Shown piece by piece: positions 1 to 8,316 of a stretch of DNA of 64,000 nucleotides. The stretch lies in contig NZ_JAJNDA010000020.1 in the NCBI RefSeq assembly GCF_021026295.1, positions 39,381 through 103,380 of the forward strand, in the 5' to 3' direction. A model generated the notes under the pieces. It made no database searches. It was not told the DNA's origin and saw nothing but the letters and a program-made list of their open reading frames with translations. The stretch's first letter is position 1. Each line of letters starts with the position of its first letter. Origin of the DNA: Actinomycetospora soli (lineage in GTDB: Bacteria > Actinomycetota > Actinomycetes > Mycobacteriales > Pseudonocardiaceae). The position numbers and the translations under genes are program-made.

Positions 1-91
1 CGCGGGCGCGCTCGGGGCAACGCGATCATTCCCGGCGGCGGCGAACGGACCCCCTCCGGCTCGGCGGACGCGGCCTTGTTCGGCCACTCGT

Positions 92-109
92 TTTTAGTCT
101 AGCTTCAAA
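92..109. promoter_or_regulatory. Operator site 1 of the catabolic-island palindrome
   Basis: The sequence TTTTAGTCTAGCTTCAAA matches 13 of 18 positions of the consensus TTCTAATCTAGATTAGAA built from the stronger sites at 12773 and 20001. It ends 3 bases before the GTG at 113. TAGCTT at 100-105 could be a -10 box seven bases from that GTG, so the site would overlap the promoter of a leaderless mRNA. Bases 1-91 hold no gene or motif that I can recognise. Confidence 0.6.
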
Positions 110-112
110 GGC

Positions 113-1096
113 GTGCCGCTCTACGCCTCCGAACACGAGCAGCTGCGCGCCTCGGTGCGCGGTCTGCTGGGGACCGCCGACCCCCGGGCCGACGGGTACG
201 ACCGGGCGCTCTGGCGCCGGCTCTGCGACGAGCTCGGCGTCGCCGGTCTCGCGATCGGCGAGGAGCAGGGCGGCTCGGGCTACGGGCCCGTCGAGCTCGC
301 CGTCGTGGCCGAGGAGGTCGGCCGCGCCAACCTCCCCTCCCCCTTCCTGACGACGACGCTGGCCGGTCTCGCGCTCGCGGCCGGCGGGGAGGACGTCGGC
401 CCGGTCGTCCGCGGCGACCGCCTCGCGACCGTGTCCTTCTCCTCCGACGGCCGCCACGTCGTGGACGGCGACGTCGCCGACGTGCTCGTGCTGGTCGGGG
501 ACACCGCCGGCACGGTCACGGTGGTCGAGCTCGCGTCCGTCGTCCGGACCCCGCTCACGACGATGGACCTCACGCGCGGTCAGGCCCACCTCGACCTCGC
601 GGACGCGCCCCGCCGCACGATCGCCGCGGACCCCGACCGGATCGCCGCCCTCGCCGTCACCCTGCTGGCCTGCGAGCAGATCGGCGGCGCGGAGCGGGTG
701 CTGGAGATGTCCACGGCGTACGCAACGCAGCGCGTCCAGTTCGGGCGGCCGATCGGGTCGTTCCAGGCCGTGAAGCACCTGCTCGCCGACATGCTCGTCG
801 AGCTCGAACTGGCGCGGTCGGCCCAGCAGCACGCGGTGGCGCTGGCCGCCGACCCCGCCACGACCGCCCCGGAGCTCGACGCGGCCGCGCGCACCGCGCA
901 CGTGGCCTGCACGCGCGCGTTCGTCCGGCTCACCGGCGACGCGATCCGCGCGCACGGCGGGATCGGCTACACCTGGGAGCACGACGCACACCGGTACTTC
1001 CGGCGGGCCCGTGCCTCCGCCGTCCTCTTCGGGTCCCCCGCCGACGACGCCGACCGTCTCGCCGAGCACGCGGGCCTGGCGAGGGCCGCGTCGTGA
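113..1096 (+). CDS. Acyl-CoA dehydrogenase, short (beta-like) subunit
   Basis: This 327-residue flavoprotein of the acyl-CoA dehydrogenase family would introduce an alpha-beta double bond into an acyl-CoA. The C-terminal signature AHGGIGYTWEHDAHRYFRRA (about residues 280-300) is typical of the shorter partner in heteromeric actinobacterial enzymes such as FadE28/FadE29. At 327 residues it is shorter than a standard enzyme (about 380). Its stop overlaps the GTG of a second acyl-CoA dehydrogenase (GTGA), so an alpha2beta2 complex is likely. The GTG start at 113 has no Shine-Dalgarno sequence but sits seven bases after a TAGCTT -10-like box, which suggests leaderless translation. The substrate is unknown. 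Confidence 0.85.
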   Translation: MPLYASEHEQLRASVRGLLGTADPRADGYDRALWRRLCDELGVAGLAIGEEQGGSGYGPVELAVVAEEVGRANLPSPFLTTTLAGLALAAGGEDVGPVVRGDRLATVSFSSDGRHVVDGDVADVLVLVGDTAGTVTVVELASVVRTPLTTMDLTRGQAHLDLADAPRRTIAADPDRIAALAVTLLACEQIGGAERVLEMSTAYATQRVQFGRPIGSFQAVKHLLADMLVELELARSAQQHAVALAADPATTAPELDAAARTAHVACTRAFVRLTGDAIRAHGGIGYTWEHDAHRYFRRARASAVLFGSPADDADRLAEHAGLARAAS

Positions 1097-2289
1097 CCGA
1101 GACCGTGCCCGCCTTCCGCCGCCGCGCGGCGGACTTCCTCGCCCGCCAGGGGTGCCGCCACGAGGACGCCCCGAGCCGGTCGCGCGCCCCCGGCGACTAC
1201 GTCGCCGCCGCCCGGGTCCACCAGCACGCCCTGGCCGAGCACGGGCTGGCGGGGATCACCTGGCCGGCCGAGTACGGCGGACTCGGGCTGGGCCCGGAGT
1301 TCCGGGCGGCCTTCGACGAGGAGGCCGCCGGGTTCGAGACGTTCTCCGCCCTGTTCACCATCGGCCTCGGCATGTGCGGTCCGGTGCTGCTCGCCCTCGG
1401 CACGCCGGAGCAGCGGGAGCGGTACCTGCCGCCGCTCCTGCGGGCCGACGAGGTCTGGTGCCAGCTGTTCTCCGAGCCCGCCGCGGGGTCCGACCTGGCG
1501 GCGCTGGCCACCCGTGCGACCCCGGACGGCGACGGCTGGCGGGTCTCCGGGCAGAAGGTGTGGACGACCTACGCCCACCAGAGCGACCGCGGCCTCCTGC
1601 TCGCCCGGACCGACCCCGGGAAGCCCAAGCACCGCGGCATCACGATGTTCGTGCTCGACATGGCCGCGCCCGGGGTGACGGTCCGCCCGCTGCGGCAGGC
1701 CACCGGCGACGCCGAGTTCAACGAGGTGTTCCTCGACGACGTCCGGGTCGGGCCCGGGGACGTCGTCGGCGCGGTCGACGAGGGCTGGCGCGCGGCCACG
1801 CTGATGCTGATGAACGAACGGGCGGCGCTCGCCGACAGCCCGATCGGCTCGCCGGTCACGCTCGAGGCCGTCGTCGCCCTGGCGCGGCGGACCGGCCGGA
1901 CCGGCGACCCCTTCGTCCGGAGGGCCGTGGCCGACGCCTACGTCATGCAGCAGCAGGTGGAGCTCTTCGCCCGGCGTGTCGCGGGCGACGTGCGCGTCGG
2001 GCGGGACCCGGGCGCCCTCGCGTCGATCGGCAAACTCGCCGCCGGACGGCTCGCCACCCAGGTCGCCGCGCTCGCGCTGGAGGTCGCGGGACCGGACGCC
2101 GTCGCGTGGGACCCCGCCGACCCCGACGGCGAGCTGTGGGCCTACGGCGAGCTCTACGCGCCGTCGCTCTCGATCGCCGGCGGCACCGAGCAGATCCAGC
2201 GCACCGTCCTCGGCGAGCGGGTGCTCGGGCTGCCCCGCGAGCCGCAGACCGACCGTGACGTCCCGTTCCGCGACCTGCGGCGCGGGTGA
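1093..2289 (+). CDS. Acyl-CoA dehydrogenase, long (alpha-like) subunit
   Basis: This 398-residue acyl-CoA dehydrogenase has the flavin-binding segment SEPAAGSDLA at about residues 127-136 and the C-terminal GGTEQIQRTVLGERVLGLP at about 362-380, the region that packs against FAD in this family. It overlaps the preceding shorter dehydrogenase by four bases (GTGA) and is followed 10 bases later by an acyl-CoA ligase. The three genes form one operon behind operator site 1. The arrangement resembles the paired FadE proteins that oxidise steroid or other bulky acyl-CoA esters, but the substrate cannot be read from the sequence. Confidence 0.88.
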   Translation: MTETVPAFRRRAADFLARQGCRHEDAPSRSRAPGDYVAAARVHQHALAEHGLAGITWPAEYGGLGLGPEFRAAFDEEAAGFETFSALFTIGLGMCGPVLLALGTPEQRERYLPPLLRADEVWCQLFSEPAAGSDLAALATRATPDGDGWRVSGQKVWTTYAHQSDRGLLLARTDPGKPKHRGITMFVLDMAAPGVTVRPLRQATGDAEFNEVFLDDVRVGPGDVVGAVDEGWRAATLMLMNERAALADSPIGSPVTLEAVVALARRTGRTGDPFVRRAVADAYVMQQQVELFARRVAGDVRVGRDPGALASIGKLAAGRLATQVAALALEVAGPDAVAWDPADPDGELWAYGELYAPSLSIAGGTEQIQRTVLGERVLGLPREPQTDRDVPFRDLRRG

Positions 2290-2299
2290 GGAGCCGACG

Positions 2300-3898
2300 A
2301 TGGCCCTCACGACCTCGTACCGCCCCGCGGACACCACGCCCCCGCTGTGGGAGGAGACCGTCGGCGCCCTGCTCGTCCGTCGGGCGGCCGAGCACCCCGA
2401 CCGGTTCGCGCTCGTCGGCACGCGGCACGGCGACGGCACCGAGGTCCGGCTGACCTACGCCGAACTGCTCGACGAGGCCCGCCGCGTCGCCGCCGCCCTC
2501 GCCCGCCTCGTCGAGCCCGGGGAGCCGGTCGCGTTGTGGGCGCCGAACGTCGTCGAGTGGCCGGTGATCGAGTACGGCGCCGCGCTCGCGGGCGTGGTCC
2601 TCGTGGCCCTGAACCCGGTCCTGCGCCGGCGCGAGCTCGAGTACGCCCTCGACCACTCGCGCGCGACGGTGCTGCTGCACGCCGACCGCAGCCGGGACCA
2701 TGACATGGCGGCGATCGCCCGCGACCTCCCCGGCGTCACCGCGATCAGCCTCGCCGAGACCGCCCGCTGGAAGGCCGACGCGGCGGACGACGCGGTGGTC
2801 GCCGCGGAGCCGGCCGACCCGTCGGCGCCGGTGATGCTGCAGTACACGTCCGGGACGACGGGGAACCCGAAGGGCGTCCTGCTCTGCCACCGGTCATTGG
2901 TCAACGTCGCGCAGCTGACGATGCACGTCACGCGGGCCGCGCCGGGCGCGGCGTGCGTGAACCCGCTGCCGATGTTCCACACGGCGGCGTGCGTCATCGG
3001 CACCCTCGGCCCGCTGTGTCTCGCTGGCACCGAGGTGCTCGTGGAGCAGTTCGCGCCCGGGCCGGTCCTCGCGCTGATCCACCGCGAGGCGGCGTCGGTC
3101 CTGTTCTACGTCCCGGCGGTGCTCGGCGCCCTGCTCGAGGCCCAGCGCGCCGCCGACCGGCCCGCCCCGCGACTGACCACCGCGATGGGTGGCGCCGCGA
3201 CCGTCTCCCCCACGATGATCCAGGCCGCCGAGGACGTCTTCGGGGCCTCCGTGATCAACCTGTTCGGGCAGACCGAGCTCGCTCCCGTCCTCACCGCCAC
3301 CCGCCCCGACGACGCCCGCACCGACCAGCTCGAGACCGTCGGTCGCCCGCTGCCCCACGTCGAGGTGAAGGTCGTCGACCCGGTCGACGGCGAGGTCGTC
3401 CCGCTCGGCGAACCGGGCGAGATCTGCGCCCGCGGGTACCAGCAGATGCTCCGCTACCTGCACGACCCGGAGGCCACCGCCGCGACCGTCGACGCCGACG
3501 GCTTCCTGCACACCGGGGACCTCGGGGCGCTCGACGACCGCGGCCACCTCCGCCTCACCGGCCGGCTCAAGGAGCTGATCATCCGCAAGGGCGAGAACAT
3601 CGCCCCGCCGGAGATCGAGAACGTGGTGGTCAGCCACGCGGCGGTCGTCGGGGCGGCGGTCCTCGGCCTTCCCGACGACAGGTCGGGGGAGATCGTCGCG
3701 GCCGTGCTGCGGGTGCGGGAGGAACGGTCCGGTCTGCGCGACGAGCTCGTCGCGCACTGCCGGGAGCGGCTGTCCCCGCACAAGATCCCGAGCCGCTGGT
3801 TCGTGGTGGAGGACTTCCCGCTGACGCCCACGCAGAAGGTGCAGAAGTTCCGCCTCGCGGAGCTCGCGACGTCCGGCGAGCTCCGCGAGCTGACCTGA
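2300..3898 (+). CDS. AMP-dependent acyl-CoA ligase
   Basis: The predicted protein has 532 residues and would activate a carboxylic acid to its CoA ester through an acyl-adenylate. Diagnostic motifs are the P-loop YTSGTTGNPKG (about 181-191), GQTEL (about 322), HTGDLG (about 404), the hinge LKELIIRKGENIAPPEIEN, and the C-terminal catalytic lysine in TPTQKVQKF. The ATG at 2300 is chosen because AGGAG at 2289-2293 is correctly spaced; a longer frame upstream runs through the previous gene. It is the third gene of the operon that starts at 113, supplying CoA esters to the two dehydrogenases. Confidence 0.9.
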   Translation: MALTTSYRPADTTPPLWEETVGALLVRRAAEHPDRFALVGTRHGDGTEVRLTYAELLDEARRVAAALARLVEPGEPVALWAPNVVEWPVIEYGAALAGVVLVALNPVLRRRELEYALDHSRATVLLHADRSRDHDMAAIARDLPGVTAISLAETARWKADAADDAVVAAEPADPSAPVMLQYTSGTTGNPKGVLLCHRSLVNVAQLTMHVTRAAPGAACVNPLPMFHTAACVIGTLGPLCLAGTEVLVEQFAPGPVLALIHREAASVLFYVPAVLGALLEAQRAADRPAPRLTTAMGGAATVSPTMIQAAEDVFGASVINLFGQTELAPVLTATRPDDARTDQLETVGRPLPHVEVKVVDPVDGEVVPLGEPGEICARGYQQMLRYLHDPEATAATVDADGFLHTGDLGALDDRGHLRLTGRLKELIIRKGENIAPPEIENVVVSHAAVVGAAVLGLPDDRSGEIVAAVLRVREERSGLRDELVAHCRERLSPHKIPSRWFVVEDFPLTPTQKVQKFRLAELATSGELRELT

Positions 3899-3910
3899 CC
3901 CGACGTCGGG
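3899..3910. terminator. Short palindrome between convergent genes
   Basis: CCCGACGTCGGG is a perfect 12-bp palindrome in the 17-base gap between the ligase stop and the stop of the convergent CaiB/BaiF gene. There is no U-tract and the stem is short, so a terminator role is only a possibility. Confidence 0.25.
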
Positions 3911-3915
3911 AACGC

Positions 3916-5058
3916 TCAGGCCTGGACGGCGGCACCCGAGGCGAGCAGCGCGTCCACGTCGACGCCGGCCGCGGCGAGCACCTCCCGGGAGTGGGCACCC
4001 GGCGCCGGGGACGGCGCGGGGTCGGCCACGGGATGGCCCGAGAAGCGGGGCGCGGGGCCGGGCTGGAGGCGGCCGTCGTGCTCGACGACGCTGCCCCGCG
4101 CGGCGACCTGGGGGTGCGTCGCGGCCTCGGTGAGTCCGAGGACGGGCGCGACACAGGCGTCGGTGCCGGCGAAGACGGTGGCCCACTCGTCGCGCGTGCG
4201 GCTCGCGAACGCGGCGGCGATCGTGGCGCGCAGCTCCGGCCAGTGGTCGCGGTCGTGCTGGCGGGCCGGGTCCTCGTCGACGCCGAGCAGGCGGAGGAAC
4301 TCGGCGTAGAACTTCGGTTCCAGTGCCCCGACCGCCATGTGTCCACCGTCGGCGGTGGCGTAGACCGCGTAGTAGGGCGTCCCGCCGTCGAGCATGTTCG
4401 CGCCGCGGCGGTCGGTCCAGCGGCCGGAGCCGAGCATGGCGTGGATCGCGGCGAGCAGGTGCGAGGCGCCGTCGAGGATCGCGGCGTCGACGACCTGCCC
4501 GCGGCCCGTGCGCGCGGCCTCGGCGAGCGCCGCGAGGACGCCGATGACGAGGTAGGTGGACCCGCCGCCGAAGTCGCCGAGGAGGTTGAGGGGCGGCACG
4601 GGCGGACCGTCCGCCGGACCGATCGCGTGCAGCGCGCCGGTGAGCGCGATGTAGCCGATGTCGTGGCCGGCGGTGTGCGCCCAGGGCCCGTCCTGCCCCC
4701 AGCCGGTCATGCGGCCGTAGACCAGGCGCGGGTTGCGGGCCCACACGTCGTCGGGTCCGACCCCGAGGCGTTCGGTGACGCCCGGGCGGTTGCCCTCGAT
4801 GAGGACGTCGGCGGTCGCGGTGAGCGCCAGCAGGGCCTCGACCGCCTCCGGACGCTTGAGGTCGAGGACGACCGAGCGTTTCCCGCGGTTCAGCACGTCG
4901 GCCGTGGGCGGCGCCGGGGCCAGTCCCGCGCCGGTGGGCCGGTCGACGCGGATCACGTCGGCGCCGAGGTCGGCGAGCAGCATCGCGGCGAAGGGCCCCG
5001 GACCGATCCCGGCCAGTTCGACGACCGTGACACCGGAGAGCGGACCCGCGATTCTCAT
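3916..5058 (-). CDS. CaiB/BaiF family protein (alpha-methylacyl-CoA racemase-like)
   Basis: This 380-residue class III CoA-transferase family protein begins MRIAGPLSGVTVVELAGIGP and carries the motif GHDIGYIALTG (about residue 128), corresponding to GHDINYLA in alpha-methylacyl-CoA racemases. It therefore more probably racemises a 2-methylacyl-CoA than transfers CoA, although this family contains both activities. The ATG lies inside operator site 2. A TATTCT box (minus strand, 5071-5066) stands seven bases before that ATG, so translation is probably leaderless and repressor binding would cover the start. It is divergent from the SDR gene at 5077. Confidence 0.85.
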   Translation of the reverse strand: MRIAGPLSGVTVVELAGIGPGPFAAMLLADLGADVIRVDRPTGAGLAPAPPTADVLNRGKRSVVLDLKRPEAVEALLALTATADVLIEGNRPGVTERLGVGPDDVWARNPRLVYGRMTGWGQDGPWAHTAGHDIGYIALTGALHAIGPADGPPVPPLNLLGDFGGGSTYLVIGVLAALAEAARTGRGQVVDAAILDGASHLLAAIHAMLGSGRWTDRRGANMLDGGTPYYAVYATADGGHMAVGALEPKFYAEFLRLLGVDEDPARQHDRDHWPELRATIAAAFASRTRDEWATVFAGTDACVAPVLGLTEAATHPQVAARGSVVEHDGRLQPGPAPRFSGHPVADPAPSPAPGAHSREVLAAAGVDVDALLASGAAVQA

Positions 5059-5069
5059 ACAGATTAGAA
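5052..5069. promoter_or_regulatory. Operator site 2 (divergent promoter)
   Basis: TTCTCATACAGATTAGAA matches 15 of 18 consensus positions. It lies between the divergent CaiB/BaiF gene, whose ATG it contains, and the SDR gene. TAGAAT at 5065-5070 ends six bases before the SDR GTG, and TATTCT on the other strand ends seven bases before the CaiB/BaiF ATG. A single bound repressor could block both leaderless promoters. Confidence 0.72.
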
Positions 5070-5076
5070 TACGGGG

Positions 5077-5820
5077 GTGGACGGTTCCTGGGCACTGGTG
5101 GCGGGCGGATCGGGCGGGATCGGCCGGGCGGTGTGCCGGGCACTGGCGCAGGACGGGTGGGACGTCGTCCTCACCTACCGGCACGGCGTCGACGCCGCGG
5201 GGGTCGCGGCGGGTGAGGTCGAGGCGGCCGGGCGGCGGGCCGTCGTCGCGCAGGTCGACCTGACCGACGCCGCCGCGACCGCAGCGGTGGTCCGGTCCGC
5301 ACCGTTCGGCGCCGTCGTCTACGCGGCCGGCCCGCACATCCCGATGCGCTACATCTCCACGATCACCCCGGAGCAGTACCGCGACCAGCTCCTCGGTGAC
5401 ACCGTGGCCGCCTACAACCTGCTGCACCCGGCCATCGAGGTGCTGCGCGGGACGCAGGGGTCGATGGTCGCGCTGGTGACGCCCGCGGTGGAGCGCTACT
5501 CGAAGAAGGACATGCTCTCCTCGGCACCCAAGGCGTCGGTGGCGGCCACCGTCCGCGGCATCGCCGCCGAGGAGGGCCGGTACGGCGTGCGCGCGAACTG
5601 CGTCGGGGTCGGGCTGCTCGAGGGCGAGGGGATGTGGTCCGAGCTGGTGGCGCGCGGCGACTACACCGAGGAGCTCCTCGCCACGGCACGCGCGAACCTC
5701 GCGCTGCGGCGGTTCGGGTCGGTGGAGGACGTGGCCGAGGCGGTGCGCTTCCTCGTCTCCGCCCGCGCCGGCTGGATCACCGGTCAGACGCTCAACGTCG
5801 ACGGCGGCTACGCCCTCTGA
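5077..5820 (+). CDS. SDR-family oxidoreductase lacking the catalytic tyrosine
   Basis: This 247-residue short-chain dehydrogenase/reductase-fold protein has an N-terminal cofactor motif VAGGSGGIGRAV and a normal C-terminal end (ITGQTLNVDGGYAL). At the active-site position (about residues 148-153) the usual Tyr-x-x-x-Lys reads Ser-Ser-Ala-Pro-Lys, so the catalytic tyrosine is missing while the lysine is kept. It may use another acid or have lost reductase activity. The GTG start lies six bases after the -10-like TAGAAT. The 3' end overlaps the convergent luciferase-like gene by 13 bases. Confidence 0.85.
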   Translation: MDGSWALVAGGSGGIGRAVCRALAQDGWDVVLTYRHGVDAAGVAAGEVEAAGRRAVVAQVDLTDAAATAAVVRSAPFGAVVYAAGPHIPMRYISTITPEQYRDQLLGDTVAAYNLLHPAIEVLRGTQGSMVALVTPAVERYSKKDMLSSAPKASVAATVRGIAAEEGRYGVRANCVGVGLLEGEGMWSELVARGDYTEELLATARANLALRRFGSVEDVAEAVRFLVSARAGWITGQTLNVDGGYAL

Positions 5821-6908
5821 GCCGTGAGCCCGACGTCGCGGTGGACGTCGATCGCGGCGAGCCGCGGGAGCACCTGCTCGGCGTAGACGTCCGCCGCCCG
5901 CTGCGCGACGTGCTGGGGCATGCCGCCGAAGGCGAACAGGTTGACCACACCGCCCGCGTCGAGGGCACGGACCCGCTCGACGGTCTGCTCGACCAGCTCG
6001 TCGGGCGTACCGCCCATCTGCAGGTCGGCGAGGAACCGGTTGAACGCGGGCAGGCCGTGCTTCTCGATGTTCCGGCGCAGCCCGGCGTAGTACTCGTAGC
6101 CCGGCACGGTCTCGAGGCGCGGGTCGGTGAACCCGTAGTGCTCGATCGTCGAGCGGGCGTAGGCCGTGGCGTACTCGTCGTGCAGGTCCCGCGCGCGGGC
6201 CGGGTCGGGGTCGATCGTCGTGAAGTTGACGAGCACCGGCGCGGGCGGGTCCTCGTCGTGGATCGACCGGTAGAGCTCGCGGTACTCCGCGGTCTCCCGC
6301 ACCGTGACCTCCCACGGCTTCTGCGCGATCAGCATCAGGCCATAACCCAGACCGGCCATGATGCGGGCGGACTCCGGCGACACCGCCGAGGCGTAGGTGC
6401 GCCCGCGGAACGTGGTGAACGCCGGCGGGTGCAGTTCCGCGCGGGGCTGGCGGTAGAGCTCGCCGTCGTGCTCGATCGCCCCGGACTCGAAGGCCGCCGA
6501 GATCGCGGTGGCGTACTCGACGAACCGCTGCCGCGACTCCCCCATCTCGAGGCGGAAGTCGTCGAACTCGATCGCGCCGAGCCCGCGACCGAGGCCGAGC
6601 AGCACCCGGCCGCCGGACACCGAGTCCAGCCAGGCGATCTCCTCGGCGACACGGACCGGGTCGTGCCACGGCAGCACCATGACCATGGTGCCGAGCCGGA
6701 CGGTGCGCGTGCGGCCCGCGAGATAGGTCAGCAGCTGCGCCGGGTTCGGCATCATGTGATAGCGCGTGAAGTGGTGCTCGGCGGTCCAGATCGAGTCGAA
6801 CCCGCGCGGCTCGGCCTGGTCGGCGAGCGCCAGGCCGCCGCGCACGACGTCGTGGTCGTCGCGGCCGGGCTCCAGCCCCTGGAAGAACAGCCCCATCCCG
6901 ACGTGCAC
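5808..6908 (-). CDS. LLM-class flavin-dependent monooxygenase
   Basis: The predicted 366-residue protein belongs to the bacterial luciferase-like (LLM) TIM-barrel family that uses FMN or F420. It starts MHVGMGLFFQGLEPG and shows the typical FDSIWTAEHHFTRYHMMPNP region and the GGRVLLGLGRG motif. The GTG at 6908 is five bases after the stop of the upstream SDR, indicating translational coupling in the MaoC-SDR-LLM operon that runs left from operator site 3. The reaction is not predictable; a hydroxylation, Baeyer-Villiger or F420-linked oxidation are all possible. Confidence 0.82.
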   Translation of the reverse strand: MHVGMGLFFQGLEPGRDDHDVVRGGLALADQAEPRGFDSIWTAEHHFTRYHMMPNPAQLLTYLAGRTRTVRLGTMVMVLPWHDPVRVAEEIAWLDSVSGGRVLLGLGRGLGAIEFDDFRLEMGESRQRFVEYATAISAAFESGAIEHDGELYRQPRAELHPPAFTTFRGRTYASAVSPESARIMAGLGYGLMLIAQKPWEVTVRETAEYRELYRSIHDEDPPAPVLVNFTTIDPDPARARDLHDEYATAYARSTIEHYGFTDPRLETVPGYEYYAGLRRNIEKHGLPAFNRFLADLQMGGTPDELVEQTVERVRALDAGGVVNLFAFGGMPQHVAQRAADVYAEQVLPRLAAIDVHRDVGLTAQRA

Positions 6909-6912
6909 GCGC

Positions 6913-7776
6913 TCACCCCACCGGGTTGACGCCGGGCGTGGCGCCGGAGAGGTCGGTGATCTCGGCCCAGCGGTCGGTGACCTGCTCCGGGGTCGGGACG
7001 TCGGCGAACGTGACGCCCTTCGACTGGAACCAGGCCACCGTGTGGACCTGCCCGCCACCCGCGACGATCACCTCGCCGGAGTCCGTGCACTCGTCGCCGA
7101 GCAGATGCGCCACCACGGGCGCGACGTGCGCGGGCCCGAGCTTCTCCAGCACCTCGGGCGGCGCGATGTCCGCGGTCATCCGGGTCGCGGCCATCGGCGC
7201 GATCGCGTTGGCGAGGATTCCGTACCGGGCGCCCTCGATCGCGAGCGTGCGGATCAGTCCGATCAGCCCGCCCTTGGCGGTGCCGTAGTTCGCCTGGCCG
7301 AAGTTGCCGTAGATGCCCGACGTCGACGTGGCGACGACGACGCGCCCGTGGCGCTGCTCGCGGAAGTGCGGCCAGGCCGCGCGGACGACGTGGAAGGCGC
7401 CGCCGACGTGGACGTCCTGCACCGCCTGCCAGTCCGCCTCGCTCATCTTGTGGAACGCGCCGTCGCGCAGGATCCCGGCATTGGCCACGACGCCGTCGAT
7501 GCGCCCGAACGCCTCGACCGCGTCGGCGACGACCTGCGCGCCGCCCGCCGGGTCGGCGACGCTGTCGTGGTTCGCGACCGCCTCACCGCCGGCACCGCGG
7601 ATCTCCTCGACGACGGCGTCGGCCGCGGAGTGGCCCGACCCGGTGCCGTCCCGGGCACCGCCCAGGTCGTTCACCACGACGCGCGCGCCGTGCCGGGCCA
7701 GCAGCAGGGCGTACTCCCGGCCGAGCCCACCGCCCGCCCCGGTGACGGCGACGACGCGACCTTCGACTCCGGACAC
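6913..7776 (-). CDS. SDR, multifunctional-enzyme-type 3-hydroxyacyl-CoA dehydrogenase
   Basis: This 287-residue SDR has the cofactor motif VTGAGGGLGREYALLLA and an intact YGTAK active site near residue 162. The signature VVVNDLGG after the Rossmann motif and the extended C-terminus resemble the hydroxyacyl-CoA dehydrogenase domain of the peroxisomal multifunctional enzyme type 2. Together with the MaoC-like hydratase immediately upstream (14-base gap) it would perform hydration and oxidation of an enoyl-CoA. The GTG start at 7776 is preceded by GGGAGGA. Confidence 0.85.
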   Translation of the reverse strand: MSGVEGRVVAVTGAGGGLGREYALLLARHGARVVVNDLGGARDGTGSGHSAADAVVEEIRGAGGEAVANHDSVADPAGGAQVVADAVEAFGRIDGVVANAGILRDGAFHKMSEADWQAVQDVHVGGAFHVVRAAWPHFREQRHGRVVVATSTSGIYGNFGQANYGTAKGGLIGLIRTLAIEGARYGILANAIAPMAATRMTADIAPPEVLEKLGPAHVAPVVAHLLGDECTDSGEVIVAGGGQVHTVAWFQSKGVTFADVPTPEQVTDRWAEITDLSGATPGVNPVG

Positions 7777-7790
7777 TGGTCCTCCCGTTC

Positions 7791-8243
7791 TCAGACGTAG
7801 AAGCGGCCGACGCTCTCGACCACGCAGGCGGGCTTCGATTCGCCCTCGATCTCGATGACGGTGGCGAACACGACCTGCACGGCCCCGTCCAGCGGAGTCA
7901 CCTCCGCGACCGTGGCAGTGGCGCGGACCCGGGACCCCACGGCGACGGGCGCCGGGAAGCGGACCCTGTTGAAGCCGTAGTTCACACCCATCCGCACGCC
8001 CTCGATGCGGTACAGCCCGGCCAGCAGGACCGGCAGCAGCGAGAGCGTGAGCAGCCCGTGCGCGATGGGCCCGCCGAACGGCCCCTGCGCCGCGCGCTCC
8101 GGGTCGACGTGGATCCACTGGTGGTCCCCGGTCGCGTCGGCGAACGTGTCGACGGTCTTCTGGTCGACCGTCACCCACTCCCCCGGCCCGAGCGTCTCCC
8201 CGACCGCGGCGAGCACCTCGTCGACCCCGGCGAACGTCCGCAT
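7791..8243 (-). CDS. MaoC-like (R)-hydratase
   Basis: The 150-residue single hot-dog protein contains the MaoC hydratase motif region (TFADATGDHQWIHVDPERA, then GGPIAHGLLTLSLLP), including the Asp and His expected for (R)-specific enoyl-CoA hydration. AGGAGGT lies just before the ATG at 8243. It is first in a three-gene leftward operon (MaoC, SDR, LLM) behind operator site 3. Hydratase plus hydroxyacyl-CoA dehydrogenase in one operon supports a beta-oxidation role. Confidence 0.87.
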   Translation of the reverse strand: MRTFAGVDEVLAAVGETLGPGEWVTVDQKTVDTFADATGDHQWIHVDPERAAQGPFGGPIAHGLLTLSLLPVLLAGLYRIEGVRMGVNYGFNRVRFPAPVAVGSRVRATATVAEVTPLDGAVQVVFATVIEIEGESKPACVVESVGRFYV

Positions 8244-8273
8244 CGGACCTCCTTGCTGCTCGACGAGCCCTTG

Positions 8274-8291
8274 TTCTAATCTCGATTAAAA
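8274..8291. promoter_or_regulatory. Operator site 3 (divergent promoter)
   Basis: TTCTAATCTCGATTAAAA matches the consensus in all but two positions. It lies between the divergent MaoC operon (ATG 8243) and the FAD oxidoreductase (ATG 8317). TAATCT within the site is a plausible -10 box for the rightward gene. Confidence 0.75.
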
Positions 8292-8316
8292 CATGCTGCG
8301 GTCGAGGAGGACACCC

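Noticed and set aside
2894..5143. Very long minus-strand open frame covering parts of the ligase and CaiB/BaiF genes
   Set aside because: It has low-complexity Arg/Pro/Gly-rich translation, no recognisable domain, and overlaps two well-supported genes; such frames are expected at this GC content.
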